Positions 1-5,972 of a stretch of 8,714 bases of DNA are shown here, piece after piece. Under the pieces are notes generated by a model that made no database searches, was not told where the DNA came from, and worked only from the letters and a program-made list of their open reading frames with translations. Both the position numbers and the translations under genes were made by a program. Origin of the DNA: Alloprevotella tannerae (lineage in GTDB: Bacteria > Bacteroidota > Bacteroidia > Bacteroidales > Bacteroidaceae); NCBI GenBank assembly GCA_015259305.1, contig JABZGO010000065.1, positions 1 through 8,714 on the forward strand, read 5' to 3'. Each line of letters opens with the position of its first letter. Position 1 is the first letter of the stretch.

Positions 1-878
1 ATTGTGGTTAATGGCATAGGTGGAACTTTTCCGGAAGCTACTGCAATCAAGGCGGGCGGGCGAAGAAACCATCCGGTGACGCATAAGAATAAGGTTAATA
101 TGATCGAAATTTTACCTAAACTATTGTGCCATTTAAATAAGTATTTTAGTAGTAAAGCTGGCCTCTTTTTTCTAATATGGGGTACGAACCAAAATAAAAT
201 GCCCGTAAAGGTTAAGACGATAAAAATAATTGCAATAAGGTCTACAATAAGTTTCCCTGTTGTTCCGAAGAGCTCGCCGCTATGTAGCAGCCATATTGTT
301 CTAAATAGACTTACCTTTCCATCATCGTTGTTGGACGGTCTCAAAATGATCTGATGAAAAGAACGGAAAGGTGGTGTAGAAAGATATAGACAGGATCGCC
401 CAACAGCAATAACAGAATCTCCTTTAATATAAAGGTCGCTCAATTTTTCATTGTCTGCGGTGGATAGTTTTACGTCTTTCCACCCATCTTTGGCTGTGTA
501 GGTGTACAAACCATATTGCCCAGCTGCAAATAGTTGGCCTGAACTCGTTTGGTCAACCCTCCTTATCTGTCTATAATCGACGCCTTGAGGCAATCCACGG
601 TTAAAATCTTTCAGAGAAACTGCATTGGTGTCTGATAGCCAAATTCCGTTATTTCCATATATTAAAACTTGTCCGCCCCACTTGAGAGACCCTCTCAATA
701 AGCCATTGTTCCATTGCTTATATTGGTAGACTTCAGGGAGCATTTTGCGACTAATATTTACGTCGGCGAAAAGCATCGGATGATTAAGAATCAATCCGGA
801 AAGGGAAAACATAATGATGAAGAAGCCTAAGATCAGGCCTAACCATTTATGATGTTTGCGCCAAGTTTTTTTCTTCAT
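1..878 (-). CDS. PepSY-associated transmembrane protein, 5' part (cut by window edge)
   Basis: The minus strand is open from ATG at 878 to the left edge, giving 292 codons and no stop, so the C-terminus is missing. The N-terminus MKKKTWRKHHKWLGLILGFF has the His-rich 'HHKWLG' start of PepSY-associated TM proteins, followed by a first membrane helix at about 12-31. A large extracytoplasmic loop follows (about 32-205). It ends in 'LLHSGELFG' (197-205), which resembles the family's 'lHtG' motif. Helix 2 lies at about 210-231, then a basic turn 'RKKR', 'KWHNSLG' (249-255) and helix 3 at about 256-272. Members of this family are inner-membrane proteins often linked to iron or siderophore uptake and flavin-type reduction; the substrate here cannot be told. 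The loop carries three similar 'G..G.Y/W' strands (about 71-82, 116-128, 156-166) that look like beta-propeller blades. No clear promoter is seen upstream. The family call is fairly sure; the function is open. Confidence 0.8.
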   Translation of the reverse strand, partial: MKKKTWRKHHKWLGLILGFFIIMFSLSGLILNHPMLFADVNISRKMLPEVYQYKQWNNGLLRGSLKWGGQVLIYGNNGIWLSDTNAVSLKDFNRGLPQGVDYRQIRRVDQTSSGQLFAAGQYGLYTYTAKDGWKDVKLSTADNEKLSDLYIKGDSVIAVGRSCLYLSTPPFRSFHQIILRPSNNDDGKVSLFRTIWLLHSGELFGTTGKLIVDLIAIIFIVLTFTGILFWFVPHIRKKRPALLLKYLFKWHNSLGKISIILTLFLCVTGWFLRPPALIAVASGKVPPMPLTT

Positions 879-1004
879 ATTGATATAAATGATTATCCAA
901 AGTACTCGGACGAAAAAACGCTGTAATGCTTTAGTGCTTACAACGTTCTTAATTTCTTTTTCAAGTAATTATTTCTTCGGGCTTTATACCTCAAAGTCCG
1001 TTAG

Positions 1005-1092
1005 CGGAAGGTGAGGGATTCAAACCCCCGATACCCAAAAAGGGTATACCGGATTTCGAGTCCAGCGCATTCGGTCACTCTGCCAACCTTCC
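1005..1092 (-). tRNA. tRNA-Ser (anticodon CGA)
   Basis: The minus strand folds into a class II tRNA of 88 nt. The acceptor stem is GGAAGGT (1086-1092) with ACCTTCC (1006-1012), and the discriminator is G (1005). The anticodon stem CTGGA/TCCGG encloses the loop CTCGAAA (1054-1060), with anticodon CGA at 1056-1058, reading UCG. A long variable arm ATACCC-TTTTT-GGGTAT (1031-1047) is typical of serine tRNA. The T stem is GGGGG/CCCTC (1025-1029 and 1013-1017). CCA is not encoded: the sequence after the discriminator reads CTA, so CCA must be added after transcription. The D-loop has GA where GG is normal (18-19), and the T-loop is TTTGAAT instead of TTCGAAT; see the findings. Confidence 0.95.
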
Positions 1093-1110
1093 TTTGTCTA
1101 TATGGACGTG

Positions 1111-1118
1111 CAAAAGTA
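1111..1118 (-). promoter_or_regulatory. Putative -7 box of the tRNA-Ser promoter
   Basis: On the minus strand this reads TACTTTTG, an exact match to the Bacteroidota -7 consensus TAnnTTTG. It lies 18 nt before the first base of the tRNA, a fitting distance for a short leader. No good -33 TTTG is seen about 19-21 nt upstream, so the promoter call rests on one box. Confidence 0.45.
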
Positions 1119-1168
1119 AGCGTTTTGAGGGATACATCCTACTATTTGCTGTAAAAAATATGCGATCC

Positions 1169-1774
1169 TTATTTCTTATACGCCTTGTTCAGTCCTTCAA
1201 TGACCTCTTTCGTTATATCAGAACCTGGTGCCGCATACAATACATTAATCGTGGCCTCGCTATTTGTAAGAATCATACTATAGCGTCCATCTTTATTGTA
1301 TTCGGTAAGATAGTCATTGATACGCTTACGCAATTCCTTTTGATAAGCTTGCGTAGCTTTTGTCATCGCCTCTTCATACTGTTGCTGATGGCGTGTCAAG
1401 TTTGTTTGCATTTGCTGCACGGTTGCTTGTGCTTGTTGCGCTTCTTGCTGACTTGTAATCTTGCCAGACTGCATTTTTTGCTGTAAAGACGTCATTGTTT
1501 TTTGTAGTGCGGCGCCTTCTTTCTCCAGTTTAGCAGAGAAGTCTGCTTGTTTGCGCTTTAGTATTTCTTGCTGGTCGGTGCAAAACTTATATTGCTTAGA
1601 CAAGCTGTCTACTTCTACGTAGGCAATTTCTCCTTTTGCTGTGGCACTTCCTTCTGCAGCAGCTTTAGGCAGGCCATTCGCATGTTGTTGTGCCGGATTT
1701 TGATTGTTCTTGCAGCCCATTATCAATAATGTAGTGAGGGCTAATAGTGCGATTCTTTTCATTTCTTGCTTCAT
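1169..1774 (-). CDS. OmpH/Skp-like coiled-coil lipoprotein
   Basis: A protein of 201 residues. The N-terminus MKQEMKRIALLALTTLLIMG is a basic start, a hydrophobic stretch, and the lipobox LIMG followed by Cys21, so it should be a lipoprotein exported by Sec and processed by signal peptidase II. After a Gln/Asn/Ala-rich linker comes 'GEIAYVEVDSLSKQYKF' (about 48-64), the typical first strand and helix of OmpH/Skp proteins. A long Gln/Lys/Glu-rich coiled coil follows (about 65-135), and then the C-terminal part (about 137-198) with 'YQKELRKRINDYLTEYNK'. Skp-type proteins are trimeric periplasmic holdases for outer-membrane proteins; a lipid-anchored version is common in Bacteroidota, but its client is unknown. 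It starts 7 nt after the stop of the small membrane gene, so the two are probably one transcript. Met5 (1762) is an equally good start and gives a more standard signal peptide. No ribosome binding site decides between them. Confidence 0.85.
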   Translation of the reverse strand: MKQEMKRIALLALTTLLIMGCKNNQNPAQQHANGLPKAAAEGSATAKGEIAYVEVDSLSKQYKFCTDQQEILKRKQADFSAKLEKEGAALQKTMTSLQQKMQSGKITSQQEAQQAQATVQQMQTNLTRHQQQYEEAMTKATQAYQKELRKRINDYLTEYNKDGRYSMILTNSEATINVLYAAPGSDITKEVIEGLNKAYKK

Positions 1775-1781
1775 TGTTTAT

Positions 1782-1991
1782 TTAGTTTGAACGTTCAGAC
1801 ACTTTGTGCTTATTGGACTTTCTGCGCTCTTTGCGCTCCATTTCCATCACACATGTAATGCCTTTTTTGTTTAATGCCTTGTTGCCTTCAAGGTGCGTAT
1901 GCACGAATTTCTTACCAAAAAATAGTCTTACAGCTAAAAAGACTAAGCCAAGAGCAATTAAAACAAGGGCAAGGCCAAAATTCTCAAACAT
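1782..1991 (-). CDS. Small single-pass membrane protein, Bacteroidales type
   Basis: A 69-residue protein starting MFENFGLALVLIALGLVFLA. One membrane helix (about 6-24) is followed by 'FFGKKFVHTH', then 'GNKALNKKGITCVMEMER' (36-53) and a basic tail. Small membrane proteins with a helix, then 'H..GNKAL..KGI.C' and a charged tail, are, as far as I recall, widespread in Bacteroidales and have no known function. The reading frame stays open upstream to an ATG at 2129, but that start lies inside pepD on the other strand and upstream of the promoter box, so ATG 1991 is chosen. The basic tail after the helix suggests a cytoplasmic C-terminus by the positive-inside rule. It is the first gene of a unit with the OmpH-like lipoprotein gene 7 nt downstream. 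Confidence 0.7.
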   Translation of the reverse strand: MFENFGLALVLIALGLVFLAVRLFFGKKFVHTHLEGNKALNKKGITCVMEMERKERRKSNKHKVSERSN

Positions 1992-1997
1992 TATCTT

Positions 1998-2005
1998 TAT
2001 ATTTG
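1998..2005 (+). promoter_or_regulatory. Putative -7 box of the pepD promoter
   Basis: TATATTTG matches the Bacteroidota -7 consensus TAnnTTTG and lies 43 nt before the pepD ATG. A start of transcription near 2012 would give a leader of about 36 nt. No TTTG is seen at the -33 position, so support comes from the box and its place only. Confidence 0.5.
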
Positions 2006-2009
2006 CCTG

Positions 2010-2017
2010 CAAAGATA
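2010..2017 (-). promoter_or_regulatory. Putative -7 box of the small membrane protein / OmpH-like unit
   Basis: On the minus strand this reads TATCTTTG, an exact TAnnTTTG match, 18 nt before ATG 1991. Transcription would start near 2003, leaving a leader of about a dozen bases. The -33 region is T-rich (TTTTA near 2031-2035) but not a clean TTTG. Only 4 nt separate it from the opposing pepD -7 box. Confidence 0.5.
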
Positions 2018-2048
2018 GACAATTAAAAAATAAAATCAGTCTAAGATT

Positions 2049-3497
2049 ATGGAAAAAAAGGATTTGCAACCTAAGGTTGTATTTGATTGTTTTGCGGAAG
2101 TAAACCGCATACCACGTCCTTCTAAGCACGAAGATCTAATGATGGAATATCTTGTGAAGTTTGCACAAGATTTAGGCTTGGAGTATAAGACAGATGAGAC
2201 AGGTAACGTCGTAATTAAAAAGCCGGCAACGAAAGGCTACGAAGATCGTCCGACGATCGTTTTGCAGAGCCATATGGATATGGTGTGTGAGAAGAATGCC
2301 GACGTTGAGTTCGACTTCAAGAAAGATCCTATTCAGACCTACATTGATGGCGAATGGCTCAAGGCTAAAGGCACGACGCTCGGCGCAGACGATGGTATCG
2401 GCGTAGCAATGGAGATGGCAGTGCTCAAGAGCAATGATATTGAGCACGGGCCTATCGAGTGCGTATTTACGCGCGACGAGGAAACTGGTTTAGGTGGTGC
2501 TATCGGTATGAAGTCCGACTTTATGAGCGGTGATTATCTGATCAATCTCGACTCAGAAGACGAAGGCGAAATCTTTGTAAGCTGTGCCGGCGGTGCAAAT
2601 ACCGTAGCCGAATTCCCCTTTGACGTTACGCCGATTTCTGCCGGCTACTATACCTGCAAGGTCACGGTGAAAGGCTTGATGGGTGGCCACTCCGGCGATG
2701 ATATTAACAAGAATCGCGCGAATGCCAATAAGCAATTGGTGCGCTTCCTCTGCCAAGAGTTGAAGAAGACAGACTTGCGCTTGGTCGACATTCAAACGGG
2801 TGGTCTGCACAACGCAATTCCTCGTGAGGGCTATGCGATCGTTGCTGTTCCTAATGACTTTAAGGACGAGATGCGCGCCGATCTGAATATCTTTGGCGAG
2901 GCATTGAAAGAAGAATTTTCTGAGACGGAGAAGAACATTCAAGTGCTGCTTGAGACGGAAGAAAACGCCAAGGAAGCGCAAGAACCCGCGCAAGCTCAAC
3001 GCCAATTGTCCACCTTCCTCGCCGTTTTCAATGGCGTTTTTGCGATGAGCCAAACCATCCCCGGCTTTGTTGAGACCAGCTCCAACTTGGCCAGCATCCA
3101 TCGCGTGGGCAACAAGGTCGATGTCGTGACGAGTCAGCGCTCAAGCATTATGAGCAACCGCAAACACGTGAGTGCCGTAGTGCGCGCAGCATTCGAGTTG
3201 GGCGGTGCTACGAAGATCGTCACCGGCGACGGCTATCCAGGTTGGAACACCGACCCCAACAGCCCGTTGGTGCAGAAAGCTGTTGAAACCTACAAGCAAC
3301 TCTTCAAGAAAGATCCTATCGTGCGTGGTATTCACGCAGGTTTGGAGTGCGGTCTCTTCAGTGAGAAATATCCGCATATGGATATGGTCAGTGTTGGTCC
3401 TACGATGCGCGGCGTGCACAGTCCTGATGAGCGCTTGCTGATACCTACCGTACAGATGGTTTGGGATCACCTCTTAGCACTTTTGAAGGCCATTTGA
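2049..3497 (+). CDS. pepD: Aminoacyl-histidine dipeptidase (M20 family)
   Basis: A 482-residue zinc peptidase of the PepD type (Xaa-His dipeptidase, carnosinase-like), which cleaves dipeptides and recycles peptide-derived amino acids in the cytosol; no signal peptide is seen. The two-metal site is complete. His75 and Asp77 lie in 'VLQSHMDMV', Asp114 in 'LGADDG', Glu144/Glu145 in 'TRDEETGLGG', Asp168 in 'INLDSEDEGE' and His457 in 'RGVHSPDERL'. By family analogy His75, Asp114, Glu145, Asp168 and His457 bind metal, and Asp77 and Glu144 assist catalysis. The lid/dimerisation domain sits between the catalytic halves (about 185-390) and includes 'GLMGGHSGDDI' and the 'ETSSNLA' stretch. The length is normal for the family. 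ATG 2049 starts the conserved N-terminus; 'FDCFAEVNRIPRPSKHE' follows at about 12-28. Two tandem TGA stops end it, and a hairpin terminator follows. It is probably transcribed alone. Confidence 0.95.
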   Translation: MEKKDLQPKVVFDCFAEVNRIPRPSKHEDLMMEYLVKFAQDLGLEYKTDETGNVVIKKPATKGYEDRPTIVLQSHMDMVCEKNADVEFDFKKDPIQTYIDGEWLKAKGTTLGADDGIGVAMEMAVLKSNDIEHGPIECVFTRDEETGLGGAIGMKSDFMSGDYLINLDSEDEGEIFVSCAGGANTVAEFPFDVTPISAGYYTCKVTVKGLMGGHSGDDINKNRANANKQLVRFLCQELKKTDLRLVDIQTGGLHNAIPREGYAIVAVPNDFKDEMRADLNIFGEALKEEFSETEKNIQVLLETEENAKEAQEPAQAQRQLSTFLAVFNGVFAMSQTIPGFVETSSNLASIHRVGNKVDVVTSQRSSIMSNRKHVSAVVRAAFELGGATKIVTGDGYPGWNTDPNSPLVQKAVETYKQLFKKDPIVRGIHAGLECGLFSEKYPHMDMVSVGPTMRGVHSPDERLLIPTVQMVWDHLLALLKAI

Positions 3498-3518
3498 TGA
3501 GCCTGGATTATCAGATAA

Positions 3519-3555
3519 CAAAGGGATGTCCGCTTGGGTATCCCTTTGCTTTTCT
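3519..3555 (+). terminator. Rho-independent terminator after pepD
   Basis: A perfect 9-bp stem, CAAAGGGAT (3519-3527) with ATCCCTTTG (3540-3548), has a 12-nt loop and is followed by CTTTTCT. It begins 21 nt after the pepD stop. The T-run is short and the stem is only partly GC-rich, so it may not stop all transcription into the next gene. Confidence 0.65.
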
Positions 3556-3651
3556 AAGGCTTGTTTGCAGGATCAGCGTTTATGGCGCTCATTTGTCATA
3601 AGGCGAGATAGCTGCATTTGAGCATACCGATACGATTCATTATTTAATACT

Positions 3652-4110
3652 ATGACCCAAGAAGAATACAACCAATTAGACCTCGACTTTGCGCATTGCG
3701 CCGGCAACCATTGCGCGAAAGCAGGCGAATGTCTGCGCCATACGGCCTACACGATGCTCGCCTCGAGCAAGTCAGGAACCTATACCATGGTCAATTCTGC
3801 CCTGATAACCGGCGCGCAGTCCTGCCCATTCTTTATGCCCGATCGCAAGGAGCGTTTCGCGTGGGGCATCTCTAAGATCTACGATAACGTGCGAGCGGCC
3901 GATTTGCGCCTTGTTCGCGACAACGTGATGTCGTATTTTGGTACAGGTGTCTACTATAAAATGAAGCAGCAGCGGCGTGTCATCACCGAGAGAGAGCAGC
4001 AGTTAATCCGCCAAAGCTTTACAGAAATGGGTTACGACGGCAGTTCCATCTCGTTTGATCGTTATGAAGAACAATATCCCGCCTTGATGCCATTATCCGG
4101 AAAGAAATAA
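3652..4110 (+). CDS. Four-cysteine protein of unknown function (DUF6078-like)
   Basis: A 152-residue protein with no signal peptide or membrane segment. Its N-terminal third has four cysteines: Cys16, Cys21 and Cys27 in 'FAHCAGNHCAKAGECLRH', and Cys58 in 'GAQSCPFFMPDR'. The spacing is C-x4-C-x5-C-x30-C, which suggests a zinc or iron-sulfur site. The rest is helical and charged, with 'FAWGISKIYDNV' (69-80), 'MSYFGTGVYYKMKQQRRVIT' (about 93-112) and a Tyr-rich end. From memory this matches a Bacteroidales family of about 150 residues labelled DUF6078, which has no assigned role; the family number is the less certain part. It stands between the pepD terminator and a long non-coding stretch, so it is probably monocistronic. 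ATG 3652 is preceded by AT-rich DNA without a clear ribosome site, as usual here. A weak -33/-7-like pair (TTTG 3592-3595, TGCATTTG 3613-3620) has a spacer of only 17 nt. Confidence 0.75.
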   Translation: MTQEEYNQLDLDFAHCAGNHCAKAGECLRHTAYTMLASSKSGTYTMVNSALITGAQSCPFFMPDRKERFAWGISKIYDNVRAADLRLVRDNVMSYFGTGVYYKMKQQRRVITEREQQLIRQSFTEMGYDGSSISFDRYEEQYPALMPLSGKK

Positions 4111-4360
4111 GGTTTCTGCGCCATACTCATAACCAATTTGTCTACTCCCGTACTTGGTTCTTAGCAAAACGTCACTACTATCTAGCGGACTGTTTATTGG
4201 TTTTTGGATGGAATGATAGAAAGCTTTGACGCTTTTCAAACTAGGAAATTACTCGTACGATATTATTATTCTGCAATTATGATATGTACTTCCACCTGCA
4301 ATATTAGTAGTATTTCATATTAACCTCATCTGTCTTTACAAGCGGAATAATCTCTTCAAT

Positions 4361-4426
4361 CGATTAGAGAAATTAGGTTAAACGATTGGAACAATTAGGA
4401 TAATCGGTTGGAATAATTAGGATAAA
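4361..4426 (+). repeat. Three tandem 22-bp repeat units
   Basis: Units at 4361-4382, 4383-4404 and 4405-4426 align without gaps. All share the pattern CGRTTRGA followed by ATTAGG and a final TWAW. The first unit is the most diverged; units 2 and 3 differ at 4 of 22 positions. A possible decayed fourth unit lies at 4339-4360 and shares only GGAATAAT. The period of 22 bp is close to two helical turns. The third unit runs straight into the larger direct repeat. Confidence 0.75.
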
Positions 4427-4502
4427 TGCTCCTATACCTTTGGCTTGTTCTTTAGGACGTAGTTGCGAAAAAGTAGGAACGGTTCAGCGAAAAGTTGGGT
4501 TG
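4401..4502 (+). repeat. Direct repeat, copy 1
   Basis: This copy pairs with 4525-4612. Both begin TAATCGGTT. Copy 1 then has 14 extra bases (within the third 22-bp unit), after which the two align without gaps to the end. Bases 4439-4466 are identical to 4549-4576 (28 nt), and 4468-4477 to 4578-4587 (10 nt). Similarity then fades to about 60% up to 4502. Confidence 0.8.
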
Positions 4503-4524
4503 ATCATGTTTAATCTTAGGGGAG

Positions 4525-4612
4525 TAATCGGTTAAGTGCTGCTATACTTTTGGCTTGTTCTTTAGGACGTAGTTGCCAAAAAGTAGGGATGATTCAAGGT
4601 TTAGTCGGGTAG
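4525..4612 (+). repeat. Direct repeat, copy 2
   Basis: This is the second copy of the element at 4401-4502, offset by 110 bp over the ungapped part (4427-4502 against 4537-4612). It lacks the 14-base stretch that in copy 1 belongs to the 22-bp array. The two copies are separated by 22 unrelated bases. No inverted termini or target-site duplications are visible, so there is nothing to call it an insertion sequence. Confidence 0.8.
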
Positions 4613-4785
4613 GTTTTACTTAAGATGATGGCCGTTTTTGGTAGATTCGTCTTGCTTGGATCTGCATCGGGCAAGTACGCGCTCTTCAGATTGTTTGCCT
4701 ACGTGTTTGGTTTGCTCAGAAGCCGTTTCATAAGTAGTTTGCACAGAAAAGATGTAACGGCGGAAGTTGTAAGTGGAAAATAAGT

Positions 4786-4816
4786 TTTGCTCACGCCTAT
4801 TTTTCGTGTAATTTTG
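4786..4816 (+). promoter_or_regulatory. Bacteroidota-type promoter of the rlmN-pdxA operon
   Basis: A -33 box TTTG (4786-4789), a spacer of 19 nt, and a -7 box TAATTTTG (4809-4816) match the known Bacteroidota sigma-ABfr consensus TTTG-N19-TAnnTTTG exactly. Transcription would start near 4822, leaving a leader of only about 12 nt before ATG 4834. This is the best promoter in the window and probably drives the whole downstream operon. Confidence 0.75.
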
Positions 4817-4833
4817 CAGCATTATTGCTTATT

Positions 4834-5916
4834 ATGGCAGATTATCAGCAGAAAAAGAACTTACTCGGGCTTACGCCTTCGGAATTGAAAGATGTGGCGC
4901 GCTCATTGCAATTGCCCGCCTTTGTGGGCAAACAGATTGCTCGTTGGCTTTACGTGAACCATGTGAAAGAGATCGACGAGATGACCAATCTTTCGCTGGC
5001 AGCGCGTGAGTTGCTGAAGCAGAGGTATGTGATTGGCAATTCGTCGCCCATCGATGCTCAATATAGTAAAGATGGGACGATTAAGTACCTCTATCGTACG
5101 CTGTCGGGCGATTATATCGAGACGGTTTTTATTCCGGACGGAGATCGGGGCACGCTTTGCGTTTCGTCGCAAGTGGGGTGCAAGATGCATTGCGCCTTTT
5201 GTATGACCGGCCGCCAAGGCTATGTTGCTTCTTTGTCGACGGCTGATATTTTAAATCAAATTTATTCCTTGCCAGAGCGTGAGCGACTGACGAATATCGT
5301 GTTTATGGGGCAAGGTGAGCCTTTTGACAACTTAGATAACGTCCTGCGGGCCACGGAGATTCTGACTTCGCCCGAGGGATATGCTTGGAGTCCGAAACGG
5401 ATTACGGTGAGTACGATAGGCCTGCTGCAAGGCCTAAAGCGCTTTTTGGATGAGAGCAAATGTAGCTTGGCCATCAGTCTGCACCACGCCGTGCCGGAAG
5501 AGCGAGTAGAGATAATGCCCGTGGAGCGCGCTTATCCGATCAAAGACGTTGTGGGCCTACTGAAGCAATATGACTTCTGCCGGCCTCGGGCGAATGAGAG
5601 CCACGCGAGCAAGCAGCGGCGCTTGTCGTTTGAATATATCGTATTTTCGGGCGTAAACGATAGCTTGAAAGATGCTGCAGCGATCATCGAATTGCTCAAA
5701 GGGTTGGATTGTAGAATCAACCTCATCAGGTTTCATCAAATACCGGATACGCCGCTTAAAGGCGTCGATGACCAAAAAATGCTGCGCTTTCGCGACTATT
5801 TGACTTCGCACGGTATCTTTACTACGATTCGCGCATCGCGTGGGCAGGATATTTTTGCCGCTTGCGGCTTGCTGTCGACCAAGAAGCAGGAAGAGGAATT
5901 AAAAGAAAAGAAATAA
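4834..5916 (+). CDS. rlmN: Dual-specificity 23S rRNA (A2503-C2) / tRNA (A37-C2) methyltransferase
   Basis: A 360-residue radical SAM enzyme. RlmN methylates C2 of adenine 2503 in 23S rRNA and of adenine 37 in some tRNAs, which aids translational fidelity. The radical SAM cluster motif CX3CX2C is 'CKMHCAFC' (Cys116, Cys120, Cys123). 'VFMGQGEPFDN' carries the SAM-binding GEP motif, and 'ASRGQDIFAACG' ends in Cys344, the cysteine that is methylated during the reaction. 'KRITVSTIGL' and 'LAISLHHA' are further family blocks. The N-terminal helical domain (about 1-95) binds RNA. Compared with relatives I recall, about 11 residues (CRPRANESHAS, coded by 5578-5610) are inserted before 'KQRRLSFEYIV'. 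The start is ATG 4834; an in-frame TTG at 4825 adds three residues but is less likely. It is first in the operon, with pdxA 56 nt downstream. Confidence 0.96.
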   Translation: MADYQQKKNLLGLTPSELKDVARSLQLPAFVGKQIARWLYVNHVKEIDEMTNLSLAARELLKQRYVIGNSSPIDAQYSKDGTIKYLYRTLSGDYIETVFIPDGDRGTLCVSSQVGCKMHCAFCMTGRQGYVASLSTADILNQIYSLPERERLTNIVFMGQGEPFDNLDNVLRATEILTSPEGYAWSPKRITVSTIGLLQGLKRFLDESKCSLAISLHHAVPEERVEIMPVERAYPIKDVVGLLKQYDFCRPRANESHASKQRRLSFEYIVFSGVNDSLKDAAAIIELLKGLDCRINLIRFHQIPDTPLKGVDDQKMLRFRDYLTSHGIFTTIRASRGQDIFAACGLLSTKKQEEELKEKK

Positions 5917-5972
5917 CAACCTTGTTGGTGCAGATGGCGTACGCTGATTGGCATAAACAAGTGAACCACAAA

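Larger units (their letters stand above)
4111..4833. other. Gene-free stretch before rlmN
   Basis: No convincing gene is seen in these 723 bases. The first part (4111-4360) is AT-rich and holds two weak hairpins. AACCAA/TTGGTT (4131-4136 with 4154-4159) has no T-run. GAAAGC/GCTTTT (4219-4224 with 4231-4236) could be a poor terminator for the four-cysteine gene. The second part (4361-4612) holds the repeats listed separately. The last part (about 4613-4833) carries the rlmN promoter. A 68-codon minus-strand frame (4616-4822) overlaps that promoter and has no recognisable motif. Confidence 0.6.

Noticed and set aside
4..354. A 116-codon plus-strand frame at the left edge
   Set aside because: It is antisense to the membrane helices of the PepSY-type protein, which show clear family motifs on the minus strand.
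1094..1486. A 130-codon plus-strand frame opposite the OmpH-like gene
   Set aside because: It lies antisense to a well-supported lipoprotein gene, and its Leu/Cys-rich product is what the reverse complement of a Gln/Lys-rich coiled coil gives.
2553..3101. A 182-codon minus-strand frame inside pepD
   Set aside because: pepD is a full-length enzyme with all catalytic residues; the opposite frame has no motif and is a by-product of its codon use.
4131..4159. A terminator for the four-cysteine gene
   Set aside because: The 6-bp stem AACCAA/TTGGTT has a 17-nt loop and no T-run after it.
4361..4426. A CRISPR array
   Set aside because: The 22-bp units are directly adjacent without spacers, are diverged among themselves, and no cas genes are present.
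4401..4612. An insertion sequence or transposon remnant
   Set aside because: No transposase fragment, inverted termini or target-site duplications are visible.
4616..4822. A 68-codon minus-strand frame between the repeats and rlmN
   Set aside because: It has no recognisable domain, no hydrophobic or conserved pattern, and it overlaps the complete -33/-7 promoter of rlmN. Its composition looks random.
5862..5972. An N-terminally extended pdxA starting at 5862
   Set aside because: This part overlaps the 3' end of rlmN, and its residues show no resemblance to PdxA; the family begins near the 'IKVGITHGD' block.
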